Below are positions 9,342 through 15,927 of a DNA stretch of 16,969 nucleotides, one piece after another (within the stretch, counting starts at the first letter, position 1; every line of letters starts with the position of its first letter). The stretch is from NCBI GenBank assembly GCA_016302725.1, contig JAEDNB010000024.1, positions 1-16,969 on the forward strand. The letters run 5' to 3'. Position numbers and translations under genes: made by a program. Origin of the DNA: Lentisphaeria bacterium. Lineage in GTDB: Bacteria; Verrucomicrobiota; Lentisphaeria; Oligosphaerales; Oligosphaeraceae. Below the pieces are notes generated by a model. That model did no database searches and was not told the DNA's origin. It saw only the letters and a list, made by a program, of their open reading frames with translations.

Positions 9342-9440
9342 GTCTAGAAGGTCTAGAAGGTCTAGAAGGTCTAGAAGGTCTAGAAGGTCTAGAAGGTCTA
9401 GGGGTTCTAGGGGTTCTAGGGGTTCTAGGGGTTCTAGAAA
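9342..9440. repeat. 9-bp CTAG tandem array, eleven units
   Basis: Six perfect GTCTAGAAG units (9342-9395), one GTCTAGGGG (9396-9404), three TTCTAGGGG (9405-9431) and one TTCTAGAAA (9432-9440). Units are directly abutting with no spacers. Because the period is a multiple of three, the array leaves open Ser-Arg-Arg or Ser-Arg-Gly frames. These frames have no ribosome site and look incidental. Such perfect short-unit arrays usually vary in copy number by slippage. Confidence 0.95.
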
Positions 9441-9622
9441 TCCCGCTGCATGGGCCTTCTTCTGTGTTCTCCGTGTTTTTCAGCGGCAGTGCCGATTCGT
9501 CGACCTGTAAGAAGAGTCTGGCAGTCGGGGAAAGAGGGGATATTTTTACCGGGATTGCCCTTTCTCCGTGTTTCTTATCCGTCCAGGACGCCCCTCCCTT
9601 TTCCTTTTCCTGTATTATTGCC
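9441..9622. other. Spacer upstream of folM-like gene
   Basis: No gene is recognised here. The stretch is pyrimidine-rich near its right end. CCGCTG (9443-9448) could pair with CAGCGG (9481-9486) across a 32-nt loop, which is weak evidence. No convincing -35/-10 pair was found. TATTAT (9613-9618) lies four bases before the chosen ATG, and no Shine-Dalgarno sequence is visible. The operon promoter must lie in or before this spacer because the terminator at 9223-9262 precedes it. Confidence 0.5.
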
Positions 9623-10405
9623 ATGGTCCCCTCCTGTTCCCCTCCCTCCATTGCGGATTCCGCCGCTCCGGTGGTGTTGGTGACGGGGGGCGGGCGTCGT
9701 CTTGGGGCGGAGTTCTGCCGGGGGTTTGCCCGCAGGGGGTGGCGGGTGGTGATTCACTGCAGCCATTCCCTGTCCCAGGCCCGGGCCTTGGCGGAGGAAT
9801 TGGGGGGGGGAGGAGTTGCCCGGGTCTTGCCGGCGGATTTGCTTTCCCTGTCGGGAGAGGAGATGATTGCGCATGCGGCGTCCCTTTTTGGACGTCTGGA
9901 CGGGTTGGTGAACAATGCCTCGTGCTACTGTCGCGGGGGGCTGTTGGAGGCCACGGAGGAGGAGTGGGAGGAGTCGTTCCGATTGAATTTCCGGGTGCCG
10001 ATGTCGTTGATGCGCGCCTTTGCGCGGCGGGGGTTTCCCGGGGCCATCTTGAACTTGCTGGATGGCCGTTGGGAGAAGGAGGATCCTGGCTGTGCGGGCT
10101 ATTTGCTGGCGAAGAAATCGTTGGCGGAGGCAACCCGCCTGTGTGCCTTTGCCTGGGGGAAGTTGGGGATACGGGTCAACGGGCTTGCGCCGGGGCTGGT
10201 GCGTCCTGTCGAGGGGGTGCCTCTTTCGGTCATGGAGCCCCTCCTGGCTCGCTTGCCGATTTCCCGCCGCACCACGGAGGAGGAGTTGGCGGCGGCGGCC
10301 CTTCTACTGATGGAGTCCCCCACCATGACGGGGGTCATCCTGCCGGTGGATGGCGGAATGCACCTCCATGGAATGCCCATGCGGGAAAAGGAGAACCCCC
10401 AATGA
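9623..10405 (+). CDS. folM: FolM/PTR1-type pteridine reductase (short-chain dehydrogenase)
   Basis: The 260-residue product is an SDR Rossmann enzyme. TGGGRRLG (21-28) is the NADP-binding glycine motif in the form seen in E. coli FolM (TGGGRRIG). NNAS is at 97-100 and the active site is Y160-xxx-K164. Asp147, thirteen residues before the Tyr, replaces the usual SDR Ser; the Asp-Tyr-Lys triad with this spacing is characteristic of PTR1/FolM. The C-terminal PVDGGMHL matches the FolM ending. The family reduces dihydromonapterin or dihydrofolate to tetrahydro forms with NADPH in the cytoplasm. The ATG at 9623 places 17 residues before the first beta strand. An upstream in-frame ATG at 9464 would add an unlikely Cys/Ser-rich leader. 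The stop overlaps the next start (ATGA), so this gene probably opens the operon. A generic SDR with another substrate is the alternative. Confidence 0.8.
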   Translation: MVPSCSPPSIADSAAPVVLVTGGGRRLGAEFCRGFARRGWRVVIHCSHSLSQARALAEELGGGGVARVLPADLLSLSGEEMIAHAASLFGRLDGLVNNASCYCRGGLLEATEEEWEESFRLNFRVPMSLMRAFARRGFPGAILNLLDGRWEKEDPGCAGYLLAKKSLAEATRLCAFAWGKLGIRVNGLAPGLVRPVEGVPLSVMEPLLARLPISRRTTEEELAAAALLLMESPTMTGVILPVDGGMHLHGMPMREKENPQ

Positions 10406-11046
10406 AACGAACGCGCTGGACATTGCTGCTGATGGCCTGGCTTTGCCTTGGATTGCGGGGGGAGACCCTGGTTTCCCCCCAGGAGTATCAGCGTCTGCTG
10501 GTGGAGTATCAGCAGCGTGCGGGGGAGGTGAACGCCCTTCAGTGGGAGCATGCCTCCCGGGAGATGGAGCGCCGGCAGGAGAGTCAGGCTTTGGAGGGGG
10601 AGTTGGCTCGCCTGGAGGGAGAAGCGCGCTCCTTTTTCCTCCGCCTGGAGCGCCTGGAGAAGGAGCGCGGGGCATTGCAGCAGGAGTGCCAGGAGGGGGA
10701 GGCGCGCCTGGCGCGCCTGGCGCCGGAAGGGGTTGCCGCCTTGCGGGAGGAGGTGGAGGCCCTGGGGGAGGAGGCGGCGCGGGGGCGTAGATTGACCTAC
10801 TCCCGGGAGCGGCTGGTGGGCCCGGATGGACAGTTGCGGGAGTTCCAGGTGCTCTACCTGGGGATTGGACGATGCTGGGTGGCCAACTTCCCGGCCGCCA
10901 TGGGGGGGTATGGCGTCTGGCAGGAGGCGGAGAAGGCATGGGAATACCACTGGGACGCCGCCCTGCTGGCGCCGTTGCACAAGGCCTTCCCCCAGGAGGA
11001 AAGCCAGGGGAACGACGGAAATGGGTCATGGGAGCTGCCACTATGA
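10402..11046 (+). CDS. DUF3450-like periplasmic coiled-coil protein
   Basis: A 214-residue product. Residues 1-21 form a basic, hydrophobic signal peptide (MKRTRW then LLLMAWLCLGL). Residues 26-130 are Glu/Arg/Leu/Gln-rich with heptad character, indicating a long coiled coil. The C-terminal part contains 'VLYLGIGRCWVAN' (150-162) and 'GYGVWQ' (169-174), resembling the LG-R...G-W region of DUF3450 proteins. These proteins are encoded just before TtpC/ExbB in TonB2-type clusters, and the same position is seen here. AAAAGGAG (10386-10393) lies eight bases before the ATG, which overlaps the folM stop. The stop overlaps the next ATG, so translation of three genes is probably coupled. I infer a periplasmic partner of the proton channel. 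Family assignment rests on layout and weak motifs. Confidence 0.7.
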   Translation: MKRTRWTLLLMAWLCLGLRGETLVSPQEYQRLLVEYQQRAGEVNALQWEHASREMERRQESQALEGELARLEGEARSFFLRLERLEKERGALQQECQEGEARLARLAPEGVAALREEVEALGEEAARGRRLTYSRERLVGPDGQLREFQVLYLGIGRCWVANFPAAMGGYGVWQEAEKAWEYHWDAALLAPLHKAFPQEESQGNDGNGSWELPL

Positions 11047-12236
11047 GGAATATCCCCTTTGCCCCATCGTGGTTTTTCGTGGCATTCCTTGCCTTCTGCG
11101 CCATTCTGGCGGGGGAGGAGGCACAGGTGGACGCACAGGCCTTGCTGCAGGAGAACCAGGCCCTCTCCCGCCGCCGGGAGGAAGTTGTCCAGAAGGAGGC
11201 GGCGTCCCGGGAGGCCCAGGAGGTGCGCCGGAGGGAATTGCAGGAGAGGATTCGTGAGCGGGAGTCGGAGGTTGCGGGCCTGGAGGAGCGTCTTCGCTCC
11301 TTGGAGGCGGAGATTGCCGGGCTGCGCCGCCGCCGCCAGGAGGTCCAGGGGGCCAGCCGTGAGGCGGAATCCCTCCTTCTTCCCTTGCATTCCGGGGAGG
11401 GGGAGCCTCCCTGGCAGGAACTCCTTCCCCGCCGCCGGGAGGAAGTTGCCAGGATGCGCCGCGCCCTGCCGGAGGCCGGGATGGTGGTGACGCCCGAGGG
11501 GTTGCCGGTGGAGGGGCTTCTCCTGCGTTTTGGCGACCTCTGCTACTTTGCGGGGGCGGGGGAGGCGGGAGTCGCCTTTGCCGAGAAGGGGCGGGACGGG
11601 CTTCGGCTGCTTCGCCTTCCCCCGGAGGGGCAGGAGCGCATCCGTCAGCGGATGGCGGCGCCGGAGGGCAGTGCCCTGCCCATGCCGGTTTCCCTGTCTG
11701 GGCCGGAGGGCTTCCTTCCCGCCTCGCCTCCTCCCCGCCAGAGCCTCTGGAGCCATTTCCGGCAGGGGGGGGCGGTGATGGTGCCCCTGGGAGTCCTGGC
11801 CTGGCTTTGCCTGGCCGTCCTCCTGGAACGAATCCTTTTCTTTGCCCGCCACGGGCGCCGCCGGGAGGCGCAACGTCTCCGGGAGGCGTTGCGCGCCCTT
11901 CCGGAAGGGGAGGAGGGGCGGCGCGTGGAGGTGGCCCGGGGGTTCCTGGAACAGGCGAAGCGGGGGCTTTCCCTGCTGGCGGTCTCCGCCTCCGTGGCTC
12001 CCTTGCTGGGACTGCTGGGGACGGTCACGGGCATGATTCGCGCCTTCCAGCAGATTACCCTTCACGGCACCGGCGACCCCCGCCTCCTGGCAGGGGGGAT
12101 TTCCGAGGCGCTGGTCACCACGGAGGCGGGATTGCTGGTGGCCATTCCCGCCATGCTTTTCCATGCCTGGTGCGTCCGGCGGAACCGCCGCCTGGCTGCC
12201 GCGCTGGAACAGGTGCTGGCTTCGAAAGGGGAGTAG
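11043..12236 (+). CDS. exbB: TtpC-like ExbB/TolQ proton channel with periplasmic coiled-coil extension
   Basis: 397 residues, longer than a plain ExbB/TolQ. Residues 5-22 are a hydrophobic signal or anchor segment. Residues 30-145 are a strongly charged coiled coil. Residues 155-190 hold 'EGLLLRFGDLCYFA', similar in layout to the LG-R segment of the upstream DUF3450-like protein. The channel domain has predicted membrane helices at about 244-267, 310-336 and 353-375, with the family signatures 'APLLGLLGTVTGMI' (319-332) and 'ALVTTEAGLLVAIPA' (356-370). Known ExbB/TolQ proteins conduct protons to energise outer-membrane transport or envelope maintenance. A signal peptide plus coiled coil fused to the channel is the TtpC arrangement of TonB2 systems. 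The ATG at 11043 overlaps the preceding stop and gives a clean signal peptide; an ATG at 11028 is possible but less natural. No separate second ExbB follows. Confidence 0.88.
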   Translation: MRNIPFAPSWFFVAFLAFCAILAGEEAQVDAQALLQENQALSRRREEVVQKEAASREAQEVRRRELQERIRERESEVAGLEERLRSLEAEIAGLRRRRQEVQGASREAESLLLPLHSGEGEPPWQELLPRRREEVARMRRALPEAGMVVTPEGLPVEGLLLRFGDLCYFAGAGEAGVAFAEKGRDGLRLLRLPPEGQERIRQRMAAPEGSALPMPVSLSGPEGFLPASPPPRQSLWSHFRQGGAVMVPLGVLAWLCLAVLLERILFFARHGRRREAQRLREALRALPEGEEGRRVEVARGFLEQAKRGLSLLAVSASVAPLLGLLGTVTGMIRAFQQITLHGTGDPRLLAGGISEALVTTEAGLLVAIPAMLFHAWCVRRNRRLAAALEQVLASKGE

Positions 12237-12245
12237 AAGAGGACC

Positions 12246-12662
12246 ATGGAGCGCCTGGAGGAACATCCCTTGCTGGAACCCGAGGAGGGGGTGCAGGTCA
12301 ATATCTCTCCCCTGGTGGACATGGTCTTTCTCCTTCTGGTCTTCTTCATGGTCACCAGTGTCTTCTCCCGGCAGGGTGCCTTGGAGGTGACTCTCCCCCC
12401 GGCCTCCTCCGCCCCCGCCGCTCCCGCCGCCACGCTCCAAATCACCCTTACCCCCCAGGGCGGTATCCTCTTCCAGGGACATCCCGTGGACAAGGAGGAG
12501 CTGCCTTCCCTGCTGAAAGAGGCCCTCTCGCCGGAGACGCGCCCCATCCTCCTCCTGGCAGACCAGGATTGCCCCACTGGATTGGCCGTGGAAATCCTCG
12601 ACCTCTGCCGACGGGCGGGGGCCTCTTCCCTCTCCCTGGGGACGGAGGGGGTGCGTAAATAA
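12246..12662 (+). CDS. exbD: ExbD/TolR-family proton-channel partner
   Basis: A 138-residue product with the ExbD plan: a short cytoplasmic N-terminus, one membrane helix (about 19-40) carrying the conserved Asp25 in 'ISPLVDMVFLLLVFFMVTS', then a Pro/Ala linker and a periplasmic alpha/beta domain (about 60-138). The helix Asp is the proton-carrying residue in this family. ExbD sits in the ExbB pore and transmits motion to TonB- or TolA-like proteins. It begins nine bases after the exbB-like stop. TonB or TolA is not encoded in the window, so the outer-membrane partner is unknown. TolR is the alternative name; the context with DUF3450/TtpC favours ExbD. Confidence 0.9.
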   Translation: MERLEEHPLLEPEEGVQVNISPLVDMVFLLLVFFMVTSVFSRQGALEVTLPPASSAPAAPAATLQITLTPQGGILFQGHPVDKEELPSLLKEALSPETRPILLLADQDCPTGLAVEILDLCRRAGASSLSLGTEGVRK

Positions 12663-12686
12663 CGGAAAACCCATTCCCTTCCTATC

Positions 12687-13529
12687 ATGTATTCCACGAC
12701 TTACCACAACCATAGCACTTGGAGTGACGGGACGGCTTCCCTCCGGGAGATGGCCTTGGCGGCCCGGGAGGCGGGGGTCGCGGAGTTTGGCATCAGCGAC
12801 CATCTGGTGGTGGGACCCCGGGGATTTTTCGTGGATTCCCGGCGCTGGTCCATGGGGTTGAATCAATTTGAGGGCTATGTGGAGGAGGCGCTGGCCGTGC
12901 GCCAGGAGTTGGAGGGGCCGTCGTTCCATGTGCGCCTTGGCGTGGAGGCGGACTACTTTCCCGAGACCTGGGAGAAGGTGGCCGCCTTTCTGGAGGGATT
13001 CCCCCTGGACTACGTCATCGGCGCGGTCCATTTTGCGGGCGACTTCCCGATTGACGCCTCGGCGGCCTATTGGGAACGCTTGACGGAGGAGGGGAGGAGG
13101 CAGGCATGGGTGTGCTATGCGCAGAGGATGAAGGAGTGCGCCCGGGATTTCCCCTGCCAGTGGCTCGCCCATTTGGATTTGGCCAAAATCTACCAGGTGC
13201 CCCCGCCGCCCGAGGCGACGGAACTCCTGGCGGAACTCCTGGCGGAGGGGGGGAAGCGGGGGCTCTGTGTGGAAATCAACACGGCGGGGGCGGACAAGCC
13301 CTGCCACCAATTCTATCCCTCCCCCGAGCTGCTCCGGGCTGCCGTCGCCTCCGGGGTAGGCATCCTGGCCAACGCGGACGGCCATGCCGTCTCCCAGGTC
13401 ACCCGGCATTTCCACCGGGTTCCAGGGCTTCTCGCCTCCCTGGGCGTGCGGAAAACCCCCAGTTTCCAGGGACGGAAAATCTTCTGGCATCCCCTGGAGG
13501 AGGAGCCATCCCTCCAGGGGCGAGGATAG
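12687..13529 (+). CDS. PHP-domain phosphoesterase, HisJ/HisK histidinol-phosphatase family
   Basis: 280 residues, the usual size of PHP histidinol phosphatases. Metal-binding motifs appear in order: H7-N-H9 with SDG at 13-15, D38-H39 (GISDH), E87 (GVEADYF), H115 (IGAVHF), H162 (AHLDLAKIY), E196 (EINTAG) and D231-G-H233 near the end. These fit a trinuclear metal site that hydrolyses a phosphate monoester, histidinol phosphate in characterised members (EC 3.1.3.15). The ATG at 12687 has no clear Shine-Dalgarno, but any later start would remove the HNH motif. It follows exbD by 24 bases and precedes the mreD-like gene by 10. No other histidine-biosynthesis gene is present, so the substrate is not proven. 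Confidence 0.82.
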   Translation: MYSTTYHNHSTWSDGTASLREMALAAREAGVAEFGISDHLVVGPRGFFVDSRRWSMGLNQFEGYVEEALAVRQELEGPSFHVRLGVEADYFPETWEKVAAFLEGFPLDYVIGAVHFAGDFPIDASAAYWERLTEEGRRQAWVCYAQRMKECARDFPCQWLAHLDLAKIYQVPPPPEATELLAELLAEGGKRGLCVEINTAGADKPCHQFYPSPELLRAAVASGVGILANADGHAVSQVTRHFHRVPGLLASLGVRKTPSFQGRKIFWHPLEEEPSLQGRG

Positions 13530-13539
13530 GCAGGGGACT

Positions 13540-14049
13540 ATGTTCGCCTTGACGCTCATCCCCATCCTCTTCTTGGCCACCACCCTCGCCCTCCTGGCGG
13601 GGAATGCGGGCCTCTTCCTGCCCCTTCTGGAGGCCTGCGCCTTCTCCTTCGCCATGCGGGGCGGTGCCCTGCGCACCCTGCCCATGGCGGTGCCCGCCGC
13701 CGCCCTCCTGGACGCCCTCTGGATGCGCCCCCTTCCCGTGCAGGTGGCCACGGTGCTTCTCCTGCTGGGATTGGCGCACTGGTGGAGGCGATGGGGAAGC
13801 CTGGATTCCTGGAGCGCCCTGGCCGTCGCCGGATTGGCCGTCGGCCTTTGTTCCTGGCTTGTCCAGATGCTCCTGGTGGGCTTCCGGGGCGGCGCCGCCT
13901 TTGCCTTCCTGGCGGGTGGGGCGGGGCGCCTCCTGCTCTCCCTGGGCGCCTCCCTGCTGTTCATGCCCCTCCTTGCCTGGCTTGAGGGAAAACTCCTGGA
14001 GCGTCGCCTGTCCAGTGCCCTGATGGAAGAGGGGGAGCGTTTGGAGTAG
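13540..14049 (+). CDS. mreD: MreD-like rod-shape membrane protein
   Basis: A 169-residue, very hydrophobic protein with about five or six predicted membrane helices (roughly 4-21, 24-38, 45-60, 66-82, 92-114, 131-149) and a charged cytoplasmic tail (150-169, KLLERRLSSALMEEGERLE). Size, topology and position directly before mrdA match MreD, an inner-membrane component of the elongasome. Sequence motifs in MreD are weak, so the assignment depends on context. AGGGGA (13532-13537) sits two bases before the ATG; the preceding gene ends ten bases upstream. mreB and mreC are not adjacent on the left, unlike common mreBCD-mrdA clusters. An unrelated small multi-pass protein cannot be excluded. Confidence 0.6.
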   Translation: MFALTLIPILFLATTLALLAGNAGLFLPLLEACAFSFAMRGGALRTLPMAVPAAALLDALWMRPLPVQVATVLLLLGLAHWWRRWGSLDSWSALAVAGLAVGLCSWLVQMLLVGFRGGAAFAFLAGGAGRLLLSLGASLLFMPLLAWLEGKLLERRLSSALMEEGERLE

Positions 14050-14071
14050 CCTGGGCGGCGCCTGGGGAGCG

Positions 14072-14080
14072 AAGGAAGGA
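14072..14080 (+). promoter_or_regulatory. Ribosome-binding site that fixes the mrdA GTG start
   Basis: AAGGAAGGA ends five bases before GTG 14086 and lies in the 36-base gap after the mreD-like gene. It supports the GTG over the later in-frame ATG codons, the next of which would start inside or at the membrane anchor. Confidence 0.7.
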
Positions 14081-14085
14081 CGAGA

Positions 14086-15927
14086 GTGGGAAAGGAGCAA
14101 GGACAACCGGAGCGTCGCCTGGAGGAGATGGGGCCCGTCTCCCCGGAGATTGTGCGGGGGCGCACGATGTTCTGCGCCGTCGTGGTGCTTCTCCTGGTGC
14201 TTCTCCTGCTCCTTCGCCTTTGGCAGGTGCAGGTGCTTTCCGGTCCGGAACTCCAGGCCCGTGCCCGTCGGCAGGCCATACGCCCGGTGCGCCTGAATCC
14301 TGTCCGCGGCCGCATTCTGGATGCCTCGGGGGCGCCGTTGGCGGAGAACGAGGACCGCTACGACCTGGTCTTCTATGTTTCCGAGATGCGTCAGCCTGGG
14401 CGTCAGAGCCGTACCATTGAGCACATTCTCACCCTGGAGCGCATCCTGGCTAGCTATCTGGGGCGGGCCTCCGGCCTGCAACGGGAGGCGGTCCTGCGGC
14501 AGATGACCCGCCGCCCCATTCTGCCCCTGACGGTCTTTCAGGACCTCACCCCCGAGGAGCGGATTGCCTTTTCCGAATACCTGCCCATCCCCCCGGGGGT
14601 GGAGATCATGCCGGTGGCGGTGCGTCGCCATCCCCGTCCGGGCCTGTTGAGCCATCTGCTGGGCTATACGGGGCGCAGCCAGCCCGATGGCAGCGATGTG
14701 CTGGAGGACCTGCCCCGGCTCTATGCCACCCCCGAGACCCGGGGCAGAAGCGGCCTGGAAATGGCCTTTGACGAAGAACTGGCGGGAAAGCCGGGGGTGG
14801 AATTGCTTCTGGTGGATCCGGTGGGCTATGCCCGGAGGCGCATAGGCGAGCGTCGTCCCCCTGAAAATGGCCATGACCTCCATCTCACCATTGACAGCCA
14901 GGCCCAGGCGGCGGCGGAAGCGGCCCTGGAGGGGCAGGCGGGGGCGCTGGTGGTGGTGGAGGCGCACTCCGGCGCCGTGGTGGTGATGGCCTCCTCCCCT
15001 TCCTTCAATCTGGAGGAACTCTCTTCCCCGCGGCTCCAGGCCCTCCTGAAGGACGAGAAAAACCGTCCCATGTTCAATCGTGCCACCCAGGGCACCTACA
15101 CCCCGGGCTCCATCGTGAAGCCCCTGGTGGCCTTGGCTGCCCTGGAGGAGGTTCCGGAACTGACCCAGGAGGAATATGTGTGCGACGGGCGCTTCCTCCT
15201 GGGCAATACCGCCATCCGATGCGCCCAGCGCTATGGGCACGGCCTGGTGGACTTGCCCCGGGCCATCCGTGTCTCCTGCAATCCCTATTTCATCTGGCTG
15301 GGGCAGGAGATGGGGATTGACCGCCTGGGGGAGTATATGGCGGAGGCTGGCTTTGGGGCGAAGAGTGGAATCGAGGTGGGGGATGCGGCCGGGATTTCCC
15401 CCACCCGGGCTGTGGCCCGGCGGCTGTGGCGCCGGAATTGGCTGGCCATAGACACCGCCTACGTTTCCATCGGGCAAGGCGCCATCACCATCACCCCCCT
15501 CCAGGCCGCCCTCTATGCCGCCGCCCTGGCCAATGGAGGCGTCCTCTATATGCCCTACACCGTCCGCAAAATCACCTCTCCCTCCGGGGAACTCCTCCAG
15601 GAGATTCCCCCCAGGATCCGAGGCAGGCTCTCCGTCTCTCCGGAGAACCTTGCCCTAGTGCAGGAGGCCATGGCCCAGGCCGTGGAAAGCCGGGAGGGCG
15701 GCGCCACGGGGCTTCGGATTCCCGGGTTGCCTGTGGCCGCGAAGACCGGCACCGCCGAAGTGGGGCGGGGGGAGGGCCGCCACAAAAACACGTGGGTCAT
15801 CGCCTTCTTTCCCGCCCATGAGCCCAAATACGCGCTGGCGTGCCTGGTGGAGCGGGGGGAAAGCGGGGGAAAGACCGCCGTCCCCGTGGCGGCCAGGTTC
15901 CTGAAGAAGTGGCTCCTGGCGGAATGA
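14086..15927 (+). CDS. mrdA: Penicillin-binding protein 2 (elongasome transpeptidase)
   Basis: 613 residues, normal for PBP2. A cytoplasmic tail (1-27) precedes a membrane anchor (about 28-48). The pedestal/dimerisation domain begins with 'NPVRGRILDASG' (71-82). 'RGRSGLE' (220-226) marks the approach to the transpeptidase domain. The three penicillin-binding motifs are intact: S342-I-V-K345 with the acylated Ser, S397-C-N399, and K553-T-G555. C366 and C379 occur in the region where PBP2 proteins often carry paired Cys. PBP2 cross-links peptidoglycan in the periplasm during sidewall growth together with RodA, MreC and MreD. The mreD-like gene upstream fits; rodA is not in the window. It is the last gene of the tight operon, followed by 426 bases without a clear gene. 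Confidence 0.93.
   Translation: MGKEQGQPERRLEEMGPVSPEIVRGRTMFCAVVVLLLVLLLLLRLWQVQVLSGPELQARARRQAIRPVRLNPVRGRILDASGAPLAENEDRYDLVFYVSEMRQPGRQSRTIEHILTLERILASYLGRASGLQREAVLRQMTRRPILPLTVFQDLTPEERIAFSEYLPIPPGVEIMPVAVRRHPRPGLLSHLLGYTGRSQPDGSDVLEDLPRLYATPETRGRSGLEMAFDEELAGKPGVELLLVDPVGYARRRIGERRPPENGHDLHLTIDSQAQAAAEAALEGQAGALVVVEAHSGAVVVMASSPSFNLEELSSPRLQALLKDEKNRPMFNRATQGTYTPGSIVKPLVALAALEEVPELTQEEYVCDGRFLLGNTAIRCAQRYGHGLVDLPRAIRVSCNPYFIWLGQEMGIDRLGEYMAEAGFGAKSGIEVGDAAGISPTRAVARRLWRRNWLAIDTAYVSIGQGAITITPLQAALYAAALANGGVLYMPYTVRKITSPSGELLQEIPPRIRGRLSVSPENLALVQEAMAQAVESREGGATGLRIPGLPVAAKTGTAEVGRGEGRHKNTWVIAFFPAHEPKYALACLVERGESGGKTAVPVAARFLKKWLLAE

Noticed and set aside
9342..9440. Possible CRISPR array
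   Set aside because: Units are 9 bp and directly abutting with no unique spacers; no cas genes are present.
9277..9510. Open frame encoding repeated Ser-Arg-Arg / Ser-Arg-Gly
   Set aside because: It is produced entirely by the 9-bp array, has no ribosome site and no family resemblance; the opposite strand shows an equally artificial Ser-Arg-Pro/Thr-Pro-Arg frame.
9568..10401. Upstream extension of the DUF3450-like gene
   Set aside because: The frame stays open far upstream, but that part overlaps folM out of frame and is Gly/Cys-rich. The ATG at 10402 has a good ribosome site and a signal peptide.
10854..14315. 1153-codon open frame on the minus strand
   Set aside because: It lies antisense to five well-supported genes, has low-complexity Arg/Pro/Gly/Gln composition, and results from the scarcity of stop codons in GC-rich DNA.
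13399..15477. 692-codon open frame on the minus strand
   Set aside because: It is antisense to mreD and mrdA, whose motifs are intact, and its composition is Gly/Gln/His/Pro-rich without any recognisable domain.
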